Of a stretch of 64,000 nucleotides of DNA, positions 11,269-24,950 are shown piece by piece. The notes under the pieces are model-generated. The model saw only the letters and a program-made list of their open reading frames with translations, was not told the DNA's origin and did no database searches. The translations under genes were made by a program, and so were the position numbers. This DNA is from Setaria digitata (taxonomy: Eukaryota; Nematoda; Chromadorea; Rhabditida; Setariidae): positions 1 to 64,000 of the forward strand of contig RCAB01000159.1 of NCBI GenBank assembly GCA_003640385.1, given 5' to 3'. Position 1 is the stretch's first letter. The number at the start of each line of letters is the position of its first letter.

Positions 11269-13859
11269 ATGGAAAAGGATGATACGTTTGAGGTTTGTAA
11301 AAGTATATTTTAAGCTGTGAGAGTGAGCATTTTATAAATTATCCACTTTGTTATGCTTGGTTAGTTATTCATGCGTTGAGAAAAATTCTGTGGATCAGAA
11401 GTTCCCTCATGCCTTATTACTGTTTCGAAGTTCTGAAATTCCCTATTAGTTCTAATGATAAGACTTGTAGATTGAGTAACTTATTACTTCTAAATTAGCT
11501 ATGAACATCAGTGGACATCAAATTTCCTGTTTTCAATTTTTTCTTTTATAAATGCTAAAGTGACTCTGAGTTTTAGCGATATCGGGATGACCCGGAATGG
11601 GATGATGTTCTCCCTATACCACTCACAGATGATGAGCAAGCAGCTGTTCGAATTGCAACAAGTGATGCTTTTAATGATGCGTTTATGTATTTACGGGCTG
11701 TTGTGCTCAGCAATGAAATGTCCGAACGGGCCTTCAAGCTAACTGTGAAGTGAGTTTGTTTTGTTGTTACTTGTGTCGCAAACATTCGATGTGCAGTTAC
11801 TTATGATAGGTTTCATGGAAGTATCGGCTGTCGTTTAATAAGAAGTGTAATATTAAGTGTTAAATATCAGCTTTTCATTCTTATTGCTGGAATGACAAAG
11901 AATATTAAATTGCATGTTGTTCTGTATCTTCAACAAGCATTATAGAGCTTTAGAGCGCTAGTTTCAGAAATAGTATCAAGACTTATTCAGTTAGTAATTC
12001 ATGCTGACGGGATCTTTTATTATCAATTTGTTAAAAGTTTTTCAAATAAGTTTGCAGATGTATTGATTTAAATCCTGCTAATTATACTCTCTGGCAATAT
12101 CGCCGTGCTCTGCTTAAAGCACTGAATAAAGATCTGAATGAGGAATTCCATTTCATTGCTGAAATTATTGAAGATAATCCTAAAAATTATCAAGGTTGAT
12201 ATTCCCATTTATTTGTTATTTCCTCTTTTTCCTTCCCTTTCCTTATTTTTGTTGTGTGGTTGCCAAGATTACGAGAAATAATTAAAAATTTAGGAGAAAT
12301 ATGATAGTATTAGTGGTTCTCCGTAAAAATGAAAGAAAGTAAGCATAAATATTTGTAAATGTAACTATCATTTCCTGCAGATGTTTCGTATAGTGAATGA
12401 AAAAATTAGAGCAATCTAATTTCTAATCCCTGTTAATAGTACGAGCGTTTATGATGTTTCTACGATGCGATCTTTAGCTTTATACTATTTTATACATATT
12501 CTATTTTATGCACATTTTATACATATTTCTCGACAAATAAAGTATTAAGTTTGGCACCACCGTCGTACCTTAGTGGAGTGGACTAATGATCCCAGTCGCG
12601 AACTCGATTTCACAGCACGGATGATTGAGGATGAGGCCAAGAATTATCATTCGTGGCAACACCGTCAATGGGTTGTTGAAAAATTCAAACTATTTGGTCA
12701 ACAAGAATTAGACTATAGCGCTGGGCTGTTAATGGAAGATATGCGTAATAATTCGGCCTGGAATTATCGATATTTTGTACTTCAGGGTTTGGACGCATTG
12801 AAGGTGATTAATTGCAATAATCCAAACTTTTTTAATCTTTCGTAGATGTACTTATAAAAATTGCTTCAGCATTCACCACTACTACCGTTTGAATTAACTA
12901 GTGCTTGTACATATGATCTAAGTTGATTAAAAATTAAAATTTTAGATTTTAAAAGAAATTATTTCTATCTTTTAAGGATCCCAGTGTGTTGAATCGAGAA
13001 ATTTCGATGACTCAGTCTATGATCAAAAAAATTCCAAACAATGAGAGTGCATGGAATTTTCTGTCTGGGATATTACTGGATGTGTATTTTTGTTTTGTTC
13101 GATGTTTTGAAATTATTTGTTCAAGGATTAGGTTTTAGATTTTAAGTGTCATATATAGTTTTGTATAGCTTTCTCATTCATTACCACTTCTTGCTTGGGT
13201 AAGGTTATTTAGTTTGCTTCATCTAGCTTCAATGTTAAAATCACCAAGCTAAACTTCATAAATTAAGGATAACGGATAACTTTCAATTAGTGTAATTACT
13301 TTAGGGTTTGATTTTAATGAAGTTTTGCGGGACAATATGTTATTTCTTCTTGCCATACATTATCAAAATTACATGTGATATAATGAAAATACAAATAAAA
13401 GTGCTGAAATATTACCATTTAGGAGTCTCAGTTTTCAATTTTCGAAAATTCCAGAGAGGAATCTCTTCTCGAGCGGATGTGATGCAGTTTTGTCTCGAAC
13501 TAAGCGAACAGAAGCGTGTGCCGCTTTGCCTCAGCTTCATGGTCGACATATTACTGGAAAAGATCGAGAGGAAAATGGAAGTTAAAGTAGATTTTAGTTT
13601 GGTTTTTTATCGGCAAACAAGTATTTTGATCCCTATTTGAAATATCAGTGCTTGTGCTAGGAAGTTTGGGATGATATTTCAAACGTAGAAGAAGACATAG
13701 AAATGGATATGGAAATGGATGGTAGAGTTTTCATAATTTCAGGACAGTGCTGCACAAGCAGTACAAGTACTCCAAGAACTGAAAGAACTGGACCCAATCC
13801 GAAGAAAATATTGGGATTATAATGAGAAGCTTGTTAATAATCTTATCGAAGCAAGCTGA
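11269..13859 (+). CDS. FNTA: Protein farnesyltransferase/geranylgeranyltransferase I alpha subunit
   Basis: Shared alpha subunit of farnesyltransferase and geranylgeranyltransferase I, which attach prenyl lipids to CaaX-box proteins such as Ras and Rho; cytosolic and paired with a beta subunit. Seven exons join in phase: 11269-11292, 11577-11749, 12058-12194, 12550-12803, 12977-13081, 13455-13586 and 13743-13859, giving 313 residues (yeast Ram2 is 316). Five PFTA-type helical repeats are visible: [12 protein letters not shown] (about 74), [10 protein letters not shown] (about 111), [11 protein letters not shown] (about 143), [11 protein letters not shown] (about 179) and [12 protein letters not shown] (about 219). 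The N-terminus [13 protein letters not shown] is the usual lead into the first repeat. Second gene of the run, 721 bp after PUS3. Confidence 0.93.
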
Positions 13860-14652
13860 TTCCTCTAAAATCTTTTTTCTAATACTTCTTTAAACCAGAC
13901 TGGAACCTGAACTTGCTTACTGATAAGACAGGTCCGACTGATGTATCCATTTTGACATTTTTTAAGTAACAGTGATAATTGTGTTCAGAATTTGTGATCC
14001 ATTTTGCATTGCATCATGAGCTCCAGTAATTATATTTTAATGGATGCAAAATGAAGAAGAAAGATTACTGAAGAATTTCAAACTATGGAAAACTTTTTTA
14101 CGTCCATCATGATGTGGGTGTACTTGAAGTACTTGAAGTTTTATCCCATTTTTAATGCGTTATAAGAAAGTGCTGATAACGTTATGTTAAAAATTTGATT
14201 TCTTGCTGAAGATGAAGAAATTTTATATTAGAGGTTTTATGCTGCTGATATGATGATGTTTACGGTATAGAAAATTTAAACTTTCGGTTGTGAACTCTAT
14301 AGTTATAATGCGTAGTTTCTAGATGCTTTTCAAAATTTCCGATGTTCTGTTTTATTTCTGCTCTTTTATTCTTAAAATTTTGTACGTCGAACATTTGTTT
14401 CATCCGTACTTTAGAACTGATAAGTTGCCCTGTGGAGTTTTGCGGACTAAAGTATTAGCATATTTAAATAACAATAAAAGTTTCATTCCGACAAATGCTC
14501 TGTTTTTACGGTAAAATATTTTCCTAGAATAATTTATAGATTTCTCTGGAACTCTTCCCCATCAATGAATTATGAATATGAAGCGATAGAAATAGCTCAA
14601 GCTGCTTCCTATTTGACGTGTCTGTATTTTTCCAGGGTCATTTTGGTCAGTT
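13860..14652. other. FNTA-RTRAF intercistronic region
   Basis: No gene recognised. Likely FNTA 3' UTR followed by spacer. A candidate trans-splice acceptor (TTTTTCCAG, AG at 14634-14635) lies 17 nt before the next ATG. Confidence 0.6.
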
Positions 14653-16677
14653 ATGTCTCAAAGGATGTTGTTTTTGCTTGGATACCCTGCAAGTACGATT
14701 GATCATGAAAGTATGAAAGTGTTTTTTCCTTTTTGTTGTGTAGAAGAGAGAAGGTATTCCTTATGTTTTCAGAAAATCATATCAGTTTTTGTAAATGTGT
14801 TGCAGACCCGGAGCAGTTGCAAGAATTGGTGCTATTCCTGGAGCATCAACACATTAGGCTATATAAAATTGAGGACAGAGATGGATTACAATCATCAGAT
14901 ATTGAAGTTTTCAATAAATCTTATGCTAAGGTACCTTCATGTTCATTATTTAGTGATGTAACATATTATTGATCACAACGGTTTCTTGATAAAAAAGAAA
15001 ATAAAGGTGCTTTGTTTCAGTTTTCATTTCAGCATACGGCAATTTATTGAAACGAAGATTCACATTTACTCTGTTTTGACTTTTCATCCATTTCACAGAC
15101 ATGTGAAATGTTCGGAAGAGGAGTTGACGCTGGACAAATCAGATTACAAAAGTCAAATCTGAGTGTTTTAACATAATTTTTCGCAGTAATTTCTCACATT
15201 TTCATCACTTGATAATTGTAGTATTTGGCGGATTTGAGATGTCCGCTTCCGTGTGATAAAGGCTCATCTCAAGAAATAATTGATTGGCTTCTCACCCTTG
15301 CAATAAATTTTTCTTATCAACAAATTGGTTAGTGTGAAACTATTGAATAATGAGAGAAATAACAAATTTTTCAAGTAGTTAGGAATTAAAATAATTGAAT
15401 TTTCCTATTGCCTTTTTATTCTGTTCCTATTAAAATATTGTAGAACTGTTTTAGTCAATAAAACTCATTGAGATCAATTTTTCCCTTGAATACTTCCTTA
15501 AGTATCTTTTTTCCGTTAATTTTTTTTTTAATACTTGGACGACCTGTATTAAATTATTCATCCACTTCATGTTACTTACGAGTGCAGAATGTTTTCCTTT
15601 AAGTATTTTTACAGCTGAAGGAGAGCAGCTCACTGCTGAGAAATATGAACAACAGAAAGCTGAGAAAGAAAAACAGCAAATAGCAGACGATCCGCTTAGT
15701 GCGATTGACTGTGAGTTCCATATGATTTACATTTACCATTTCCGAGTAGTGATGGGACGGTTATCTTAACTACACACATTTTGTCAAAGTAGTTCTTTTT
15801 GCTTTACTTCTTATTTCCAGGATTACATTTTCTTGTATTGCGCATCACACAATTTTTGCTTTATTGTTAGGTTGTTACCTTCTTTTTAAATTAGCTATGA
15901 TTATTACTTTTCGTTATAGATAATATCGAACTGTTCATCATGCGAACGGATTAACTAACTCATTCAATTTTTATTCTTGTTTTTCTTTTAGTTTCTGCGG
16001 ATGAAGCAAGGAAAGGTATCGAGGAGCTCAGAATTTCTTTGGGAATAGCAGCACATCCGGATCCTCTAGTCGTTTTGAAAGCTTGTTGCAAGGTGCATTC
16101 TGTTAAATTATGGTGAATAGAATAATAAAGTAAAGGGAACGAAGTTTTAAGTTATCATTATTTCAGTTTATAACGGGCAATCTTTCCGATGAAGCAGTCC
16201 AAACAGCTAATAAAGTGGCACGTATTCAAAAGGTAAGATGCTAAATTTGGTGAGGAGCTAAGATCATGTAATCATTATTCAATAAGTTTGCTTGACAGCC
16301 TAGCTCTATTTATATGTGTACTTACCAAACACCATGGGTTAGTTTTGAATCTGCTCTTTTATCATCTTCTGAACTGCTGTGTTATGAGCAAGATATTCTA
16401 TAGTTTCCAAGTATGTCTACTATTATCAAGTTGTCCCTTTTCATTCCCATTGTAATATCCCTTTTTTTCATAGAAAGTCATGCCACTAAGTCGTTTTGAT
16501 ATGGGCATGAAACCCAGTAATAATGGTGCCACTAACGCCGCTGTGCGAGCTCTACGATTAATTCATCTGGAGAATTTGCGTGAAGTTCAGACGAAGGTTA
16601 ATGAAGCTATTGTTGCAGTTCAGGAATTAACAGCCGACCCGAAAACTGATAAACGGCTTGGCAAAGTTGGATTGTAG
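14653..16677 (+). CDS. RTRAF: RNA transcription, translation and transport factor (CGI-99/hCLE)
   Basis: Orthologue of human RTRAF (C14orf166), a small helical protein that is part of the tRNA-splicing ligase complex with RTCB, DDX1 and FAM98B, and that also shuttles RNA. Seven exons join in phase: 14653-14710, 14806-14930, 15222-15327, 15615-15710, 15992-16092, 16167-16232 and 16474-16677, giving 251 residues (human 244). Matching blocks include LVLFLEHQHIRLYKIEDRDG in the N-terminal domain, QEIIDWLLTLAINF, and the strongly conserved C-terminus LREVQTKVNEAIVAVQ followed by ADPKTDKRLGKVGL. A Lys/Glu/Gln-rich linker (about residues 98-125) separates the halves. Third gene of the run. No enzyme motif is expected or seen. 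Confidence 0.95.
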
Positions 16678-17320
16678 TTCCATTTTTTTTTTTCTGAGAT
16701 ATTCAGCAATTTCTGCAATTCTGTATGTTGAAATGGAGTGATTTGAGGACTCATTATTTCCCGAAAATTTGTGATGTTTTGTCTTCCTTTTGTAATTTCG
16801 GGTTATTTCGCTATTAATTTATTTCATTATTATACTAGGAATTCATTATTATATTTAGCTTTTCGAGTTTTAGAATCTCCGATTCACTACACACAAGTTC
16901 GTTATCTATTTGCTGTCTAAATGTTTTAAATAAATCGACCATTGAGATTGCTTTTCATTTTTAATTTAAGGTAATATAACCATTGCTAATGTTGCCTTAA
17001 ATATTTTGAAATATCTTTACTGACTTCGTTATTTTTTAAAGGGGCAGTAAGTGTATCTATTTCAAATATATATTTATAGTGCCTTAATATCTTATGATTA
17101 AAGGTTGCTAGTTGGAATCAATAGTCGTTGATTCCATCTCCATTGTTGCTTCGATAATCTATAGGATTGATTAGTGGAAATATTAAATAAAATACGTTTT
17201 TCAAAAAGATTAAGACAGGTGACTACTTATTCCGTGTTGACAGTATTGTGAGTTTGTTAATTTTAAACTGATCAGTTTTGCTTTTTATTTTCGATACTTT
17301 TTTTTTGATTTGTAGCCATA
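16678..17320. other. RTRAF-AK6 intercistronic region
   Basis: No gene. Likely RTRAF 3' UTR (an AATAAA-like signal is near 16928) and spacer. A T-rich tract and TTTGTAG (AG at 17314-17315) lie 5 nt before the AK6 ATG, a good spliced-leader acceptor. Confidence 0.6.
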
Positions 17321-18997
<1,677 letters not shown>

Positions 18998-19486
18998 TTG
19001 TTGGTGTATATGTTTGCTGTGTATAATGTTTGGTTAAATTTTTTGTTCAATTGAGTTTTGCAAGTTTTCCTTAAAGAATTCCACATTTTCAAATATATTT
19101 TTCTTTTTTTTTTTTTGACTCTGATCGCCATTTATTTCAGCCCTCATCGTTAAGATCAGGAGAATGGAACATAAGAGAAATTTTCCTTAATTAAACTAAG
19201 ACGATTTGAAATTTTGAATATATTTTGCGCTTTAAGTTTTACCTTTAAAAATTATTCATTCCTCCTTTTTGTTAGAATAGAACATATCTCCTGTTAAAAC
19301 AATTATTAATTATTGAATTTCATTTCAAAATATACCCAAAATTTCGCTGATTTTCTGTTCTTGAATTCAAACATGGATAGTCTTCAGTATGAGATAAACG
19401 ATCGTAGAAATCTTATGCTACATCGAAGGCTTTTTTCATTTTAATGTGTTATGTTAAGCTAAAGTTTGCCCACTAATTAGTAAAAG
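18998..19486. other. AK6-mL53 intercistronic region
   Basis: No gene. Likely AK6 3' UTR and spacer. A 3' splice site (CTAATTAG, AG at 19479-19480) lies 6 nt before the next ATG. Confidence 0.6.
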
Positions 19487-20263
19487 ATGTGCAAAATGTG
19501 GGAAAGAATACGTTTCGGTGCCAGGTGGCGTACTGGAGAAAGGACAGCACTAGCTATAAGAGGAATGGATTTAAAAAATGTGAAATCTATTCAGTTTTCA
19601 TTTGATCCGTTCCATCATGACTGTCGTTCTTTGAGGTAAGGATCTTGATTTTAATCTTTTTTGTTTGCAGGAAAATATCAATCTGTCGTCAGATTTCAAT
19701 AGATACGCTGTAAATTGTTCATTCAGTTGCAAGTAAAATAGAAATTTTATTTTTCATACCGTGAAGTCTTTTTTTAGAAATTTATTAAGTGAGCTTGTTT
19801 GCTTTTTTTTTTTTTTTTTTTTTTTTTTGCAAAGACCACTGCAGTTTATCATGAATAAATCTGAAAAATAAAGTATCTTATTCCAGAACCTTCTGGTTCC
19901 TTATCAGTTCACCGTATGTTCAGCGGACCAATCAGTTGATAAAAGTGAAGTGTAACATAAAGAATGACCGGCAGCCACCTTATTTTTATGCAGATTTAAG
20001 TAAGTATTTTAAAGAAAGATGCTTGTTCATTACAAATGCTCCCAGCTTTACTTCCACATGTTTAGAAATAGAAGCTTTGTGAGTAATTGTTGTTAAGCTT
20101 TTCCACTTGGAAAAATATTAAGCATTTTTAAGATGATGGTAAGAAGTTGTTGTTTCGAACAAGCGGTATGCATGTCATGGATCTGCTGATGACCTTCAAC
20201 AGACTGCTGGGAAATCCAGAATTTGGTAAAAGTGGTATCAGACCACTTCCGAAGATTGATTAG
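19487..20263 (+). CDS. MRPL53: Mitochondrial large ribosomal subunit protein mL53
   Basis: A small thioredoxin-like protein of the mitochondrial large ribosomal subunit. Three exons join in phase: 19487-19635, 19887-19999 and 20133-20263, giving 130 residues from the first ATG (human 112). Family features are KNVKSIQFSFDPFHHDCRSLR, then FWFLISSPYVQRTNQLIKVK, and DGKKLLFRTSGMHVMDLLMT, which align with the human protein region by region. The basic N-terminus (RIRFGARWRTGERTALAIRG) could serve as a mitochondrial import signal. A second in-frame ATG lies nine nt downstream. Intron 1 has a 26-nt T run. Last gene of the run, convergent with the globin gene. Confidence 0.85.
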
Positions 20264-21150
20264 GTTTAGCAATGAAAATATTCAAAAACAACTTTTATTC
20301 GCCATTTGTCATAGCAAACTTTGGGCTACTTCCCAAAATGCTTTTAATTATTCGGCGGAGATATTCTTATTGATGAAGTGTTCCTTTCCAGAATTTCCGC
20401 ATTAGAAATTTAATGCATATTTTTTATTGGCCATTTATGAAAATTTATGTTGATATCATATCACAATTAAGCCTTCTTTAAGGGTTTGATTATGTTTCAT
20501 TTCTGTTCATAGATTACTATTTATATCACCATGGAATGTTATATACAAAACTATCTTTTTTGTCGTGGATTTCCTCTCATTTTCGTTCTGTTTCGTTTTT
20601 TTTTTTTGTCGAGTTTTTATGCTCCAGTTTATGCATTTTTCAGTGTGTTCAAAGATTCGTAAATTGTTATTTAGCATGACAAAATCTCTCTGAAAGAACT
20701 TTTCAAATTGCAAAACAATACATAACATCGCACGAAGGATTTATTTGTAAAAACTAAGAAGCTAAAGGGATTTTAAAGAAAACTCTCTAATAATAATTAA
20801 CCACCTACTTATCACATGTTTCAGTATATAGAAGATTTAATATTCCTTTGAGTGTTGATATTTTTTTTTGGGGATGAACAATGTTTGGAAAAAAAAAAAA
20901 AAAAAAAAAAAGCGAGATGAATATGAAACAATCGCAAAAATGTTTGTGACAGTTAATGAAGAATTACAGGTTTGATAGGAAATTATTCATTTGAGTTTAT
21001 AAGGAATTAGGCAGAAATTTCCGAAATTAAAAATTCAATATGTGACATGCTTCATATGAAAGCTTCTGATAGTCATTATTTATATTAAATCTTAAAATAG
21101 AAATGCTTAAAATAAAAATAATAAGGATGATTTAAACTTGCCATAGTATA
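20264..21150. other. Convergent spacer between mL53 and globin genes
   Basis: No gene recognised. It holds the 3' UTRs of both genes, a T run near 20600 and a 23-nt A run at 20889-20911. Confidence 0.6.
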
Positions 21151-24100
21151 TTACAATGGTACGGTGGATTCATAATCAAGTCGGAGCTGCTGCAACTGCT
21201 TCTGGAGCACAGTGTCATCCGAACTGTATCGATGGTGTCCTGTTCGCTCATGACATTGTTCCAAAGCTGTTAAGGACAAATTTCTGAAATGAATGGACTT
21301 CGATGTTTCTGTCTTGTCTATGTAAAGATGGCACTTCGCTTCTACTTATAGAATTTGTATTTCTTAATATTGACACAATTATAAGATAATTATAATTATA
21401 ATTAAGATTATAAGACGGTAAATTAATTTTCCAGATTTAGAATATAATAAATATGCAGTATTCTGATGCTTTCTTTTTTCTGTTCTATAGTAGTAGAATA
21501 AATTATGGAAAGCAATAATCAAATACTTCTTTGATAATTGGTAATGATGGGACAAATGAAAAATTTAACTGGAGTAGCATTTCAGATACTGAGAAGTTAT
21601 ATTCGAATAAACCAATCGGGTATGGCAGAATTTCAGTAATCAGTAGCTATGCCATTGATGATGAAATTTCCCTTTAATGTTTGTTTATCGTCAGAGGTCT
21701 TATTGGATCTCGGAGTTTATTACCATTCTTTGTTACTATGATAGCTCCGATAAGCTCATTTTGATTGATTAAGACAGAATGCTGAGAGGAAGGCGAATAA
21801 TTAAACAATAACTAATAACTTCGGCGATAAGAAAGAAAGAAATATTAAAAAAGAACTTTTTATAATTAAAAATGTTTAGAATTATTCAGAACATTTGGAG
21901 ATTCATTTAGGCAGTCTCATGAAAAAGCGAATAGGCACGAAAGAATCACAGAATTTCAGTAATCAGTGGCTATGGCGTTTTTGCAAAATTGCAAAAAAAA
22001 GAAAAAAAAAAATTTGCAAAAATGAAATTTTGAAAATTCAGTTTAAAATATCTGACAAACTGTGAACATAATTTTCTTTTTTTTTCGCTCCCATCGTCAA
22101 AAATAATAAAGAGGCTAAGTTCGGTTTACAATAGGAATTAGAATTTTCTGCTTGGAAAGTTAATAGTTATGCAGAAAGAAAAGTTCAGCTTACCTAGCAA
22201 GAGTAGGCTTTTCAGTTTTTTCTCCTTCTATCTTTTTCTTTCTTCTCTTATTCCCTCATTTTCCTTCTAAATAAGCGCAGCACCGCCTCTGTCAGAATTT
22301 TAGCAGAAGGATTTGAAATTCGAGAATCTAAAAGATGCTTGATACCTGCGATTAAAACGTGTACGACCATCGAAGCCACATCGTAATTCATCGGTAATCC
22401 ATGCGATTAATATACGCCATGCTTTTCCGGCTTCCCTTGTCTTCTAAAAATACATTTCTGTATTTGATTAAGAATTCATCAGCTTTTATTTGCAAGCAAA
22501 AAAAAAAAAGAAAATAAAAATGATTCATATAATTCAAACTTATCACTACGTAGCATGTGGTGATAAGTTTGAGTTATACTAATGTGAGAACATTAAATTC
22601 TTTGTTGCTCAAAATGAGCGAAACATACAAATAGCAGTATTTGAAACTAAAATTTATGGCAGTGAGTAATGTGACAATGATTCGATAAGCAAGTAGGGGT
22701 AGATTCGGTATCCCACCTGTACAACATCTTGGATACTAAAGCACTCCATCGTTATCTCACCAAGTTTTTCCCAAATATCAGCACTGAATGAACAGTTGCC
22801 AAGGACAGCATGACTTTGGCCAACTTTCTTAATTTTGTTTGACAAATTTTCTTCATCTTGAATATTACTGACAATATCATCAAAAAATCTGAAACAACCA
22901 TTCATTTTCTCGTAGCAGTTTAAGTAACAATTAATTCTCAATAGTTAAAATAGTTCTTGACATTTTGAATAGCCACTTTTTAAAGCATCTTATTTGTGGC
23001 TAATAATTTAAATTGTATCAGGAAGTTTAATTTTATTTAAAAAGTTTTTGAAATTAAAAGTAGTTTGGAAATTTCACATAAAATGTAGTTACTTAATAAA
23101 ATTCAATAATTATCGCCGTTTATTCCTGATATTTTTTATTTTTTATTTAATGGTATTTCTTTTTTTAAACTGATTTTAACTGATATAGCTGATATAACTG
23201 ATATTTATTTATAATTATAATCTTCATGATAATTTTTGTTTTCGCGTTTTATTTCTTCAAGAACCAATGTTTTGTGGGATTAGCTCAAGGCAGAGAAAGT
23301 CGTGTATAATCGAGCTAGAATTAGGACTTTTGGTAACTAATTATTTCATTATGATGGTTCTCGATTTTGACTTATTTAGTATCAGGATAGTATGTCTCGT
23401 CAACTGAGTTAACATCAAAGGTAATTTGCTGGTAGTTCAGTTGGAAATTCAGTCTGTTAAAAGAAAAAAACAATCTCAGAAATCTACTTGAATGATAAAT
23501 TATTATCATACCCTATCATTAATTTTATATGTTCTTCCAGAGTAGCCGGATTTTCTGATGTGCCTTCACGATTAAAAGCATCCAGTACTGCTGTTTTACA
23601 AAAAATCTGGAAGAATTATTTCATGATGCAAAACAATAAATTATAATTAGGACAAGAAATTTCTATATTATTAAAATTCTTAGAGATGAAAAACTTCGAT
23701 CATTAGACACAGTCTTACTATCTTGATTTTTCTAGCTTACAGGAAACTTAGCAATTATCTATCTTATAGCATCCTTCTGTTGTCAATAAAGCTAATCCGA
23801 TAATTAAAAGTGAAAACGATGTGAAAATAAAATTTCATTAAAATATAACCTGTTTGACTCTAGGCATTTCTTCTTCCAAATTATTAAGTATTTTTCGCAT
23901 AAGTGTTTGAACAGTAGGACGTAATGCTTTCCAAGATATGAACAAAGCCTGCTGCTGATGTGCCGTTAACTTCGCCAGAGCACCTCAAAAACATCAAGTT
24001 TTCAATTTTGATTCCGAATTTTGAAGGAACATTACAATGCCTTTGTCTTTAAGATATGTTAGCATTATATTCAAAACGGTCCAATTAGTCAATATTCTGA

Positions 24101-24950
24101 ATTAAAATTTAAAATGAAAAATACAAGCAGAAAGTTTACAAATCAGCAAAACTTACTCGTCCTTCGGAAAGAACGACACCTTCCTTTTCCTTTACTATCT
24201 CTACGATTGATATTCGAACTTCTCGTAGCGCCTGAATTCATAAATGTGACTTGAAGTATTGACGTGAAATAGAATGAATATGAGAAAATTGAAGTTGGCT
24301 GATTGAATTCACTAAATCAATTTCCGTTTCAGCAGTAGCACTGAATGGTGATGATATTATTGTTGCTGACGAGGAAAATGTTTATTTTCATTTCTTGCTA
24401 AAGTAAAAATGCTGTGAAGTTGAAAGAAAGAAAAAAAGAAAGAATGAATTTGGCATCAAAAGTTTTGCATTTTCTGTAAATTAATTTGTTTTCCATCATT
24501 TCGTAGTTAGCTGTTTCCGTTGTAAATTCATTTTTTTTCAACGGACTTAATTTTTTCATTGTTTTTCTCTTCTTTTTTAAGGAAGTTTTCTCGGAAAATA
24601 AATACTACATGCAATTTTTTTCCAGGAAAAGAAGTTTTAATTCATTTTTTTTTTAAATTGAATAAATCCTTTCCTTACTGCTAACTAATAAAGTTTAAAA
24701 TGCAGTATCTTGCTTGATAGCTATAAATTAGTAAAATAACTTTAAAAAAGACCGCAAAGAATAAAAGTAGAAATTTATTTTTGAAGTCATTACAGAATTC
24801 TTAAAGACAACTTTGTGTGCTGAACTTCGCTAAAATTATGTTCTTTTTTTTAAATTTCCGAATTGTCTTTTTTCAATTTCTTAAAAAATAAAATAGCGCT
24901 GCACCTTTTGGATAAAGTAATGACTTAGATCTTCGCACGCCAACACTCAT
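21151..24950 (-). CDS. Nematode globin with N- and C-terminal extensions
   Basis: Single-domain globin, a heme protein for O2 binding or redox/sensory roles. Seven exons join in phase: 24905-24950, 24157-24231, 23850-23983, 23512-23606, 22717-22888, 22346-22443 and 21151-21283, giving 250 residues. A Ser/Arg/Lys-rich N-terminal extension (about residues 1-42, RRDSKGKGRCRSFRRTS) precedes helix A (ALAKLTAHQQQALFISWKAL). Phe at 87 fits CD1, His111 (LEEHIKLM) fits the distal E7 and His143 (VGQSHAVLG) the proximal F8; KAWRILIAWITDELRCGF is helix H. The tail after about residue 205 is polar (HERTGHHRYSSDDTVLQKQL). Extensions are usual in C. elegans globins. The ATG is 4 nt after a T-run/GCAG 3' splice site. 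The paralogue is not assigned. Confidence 0.9.
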
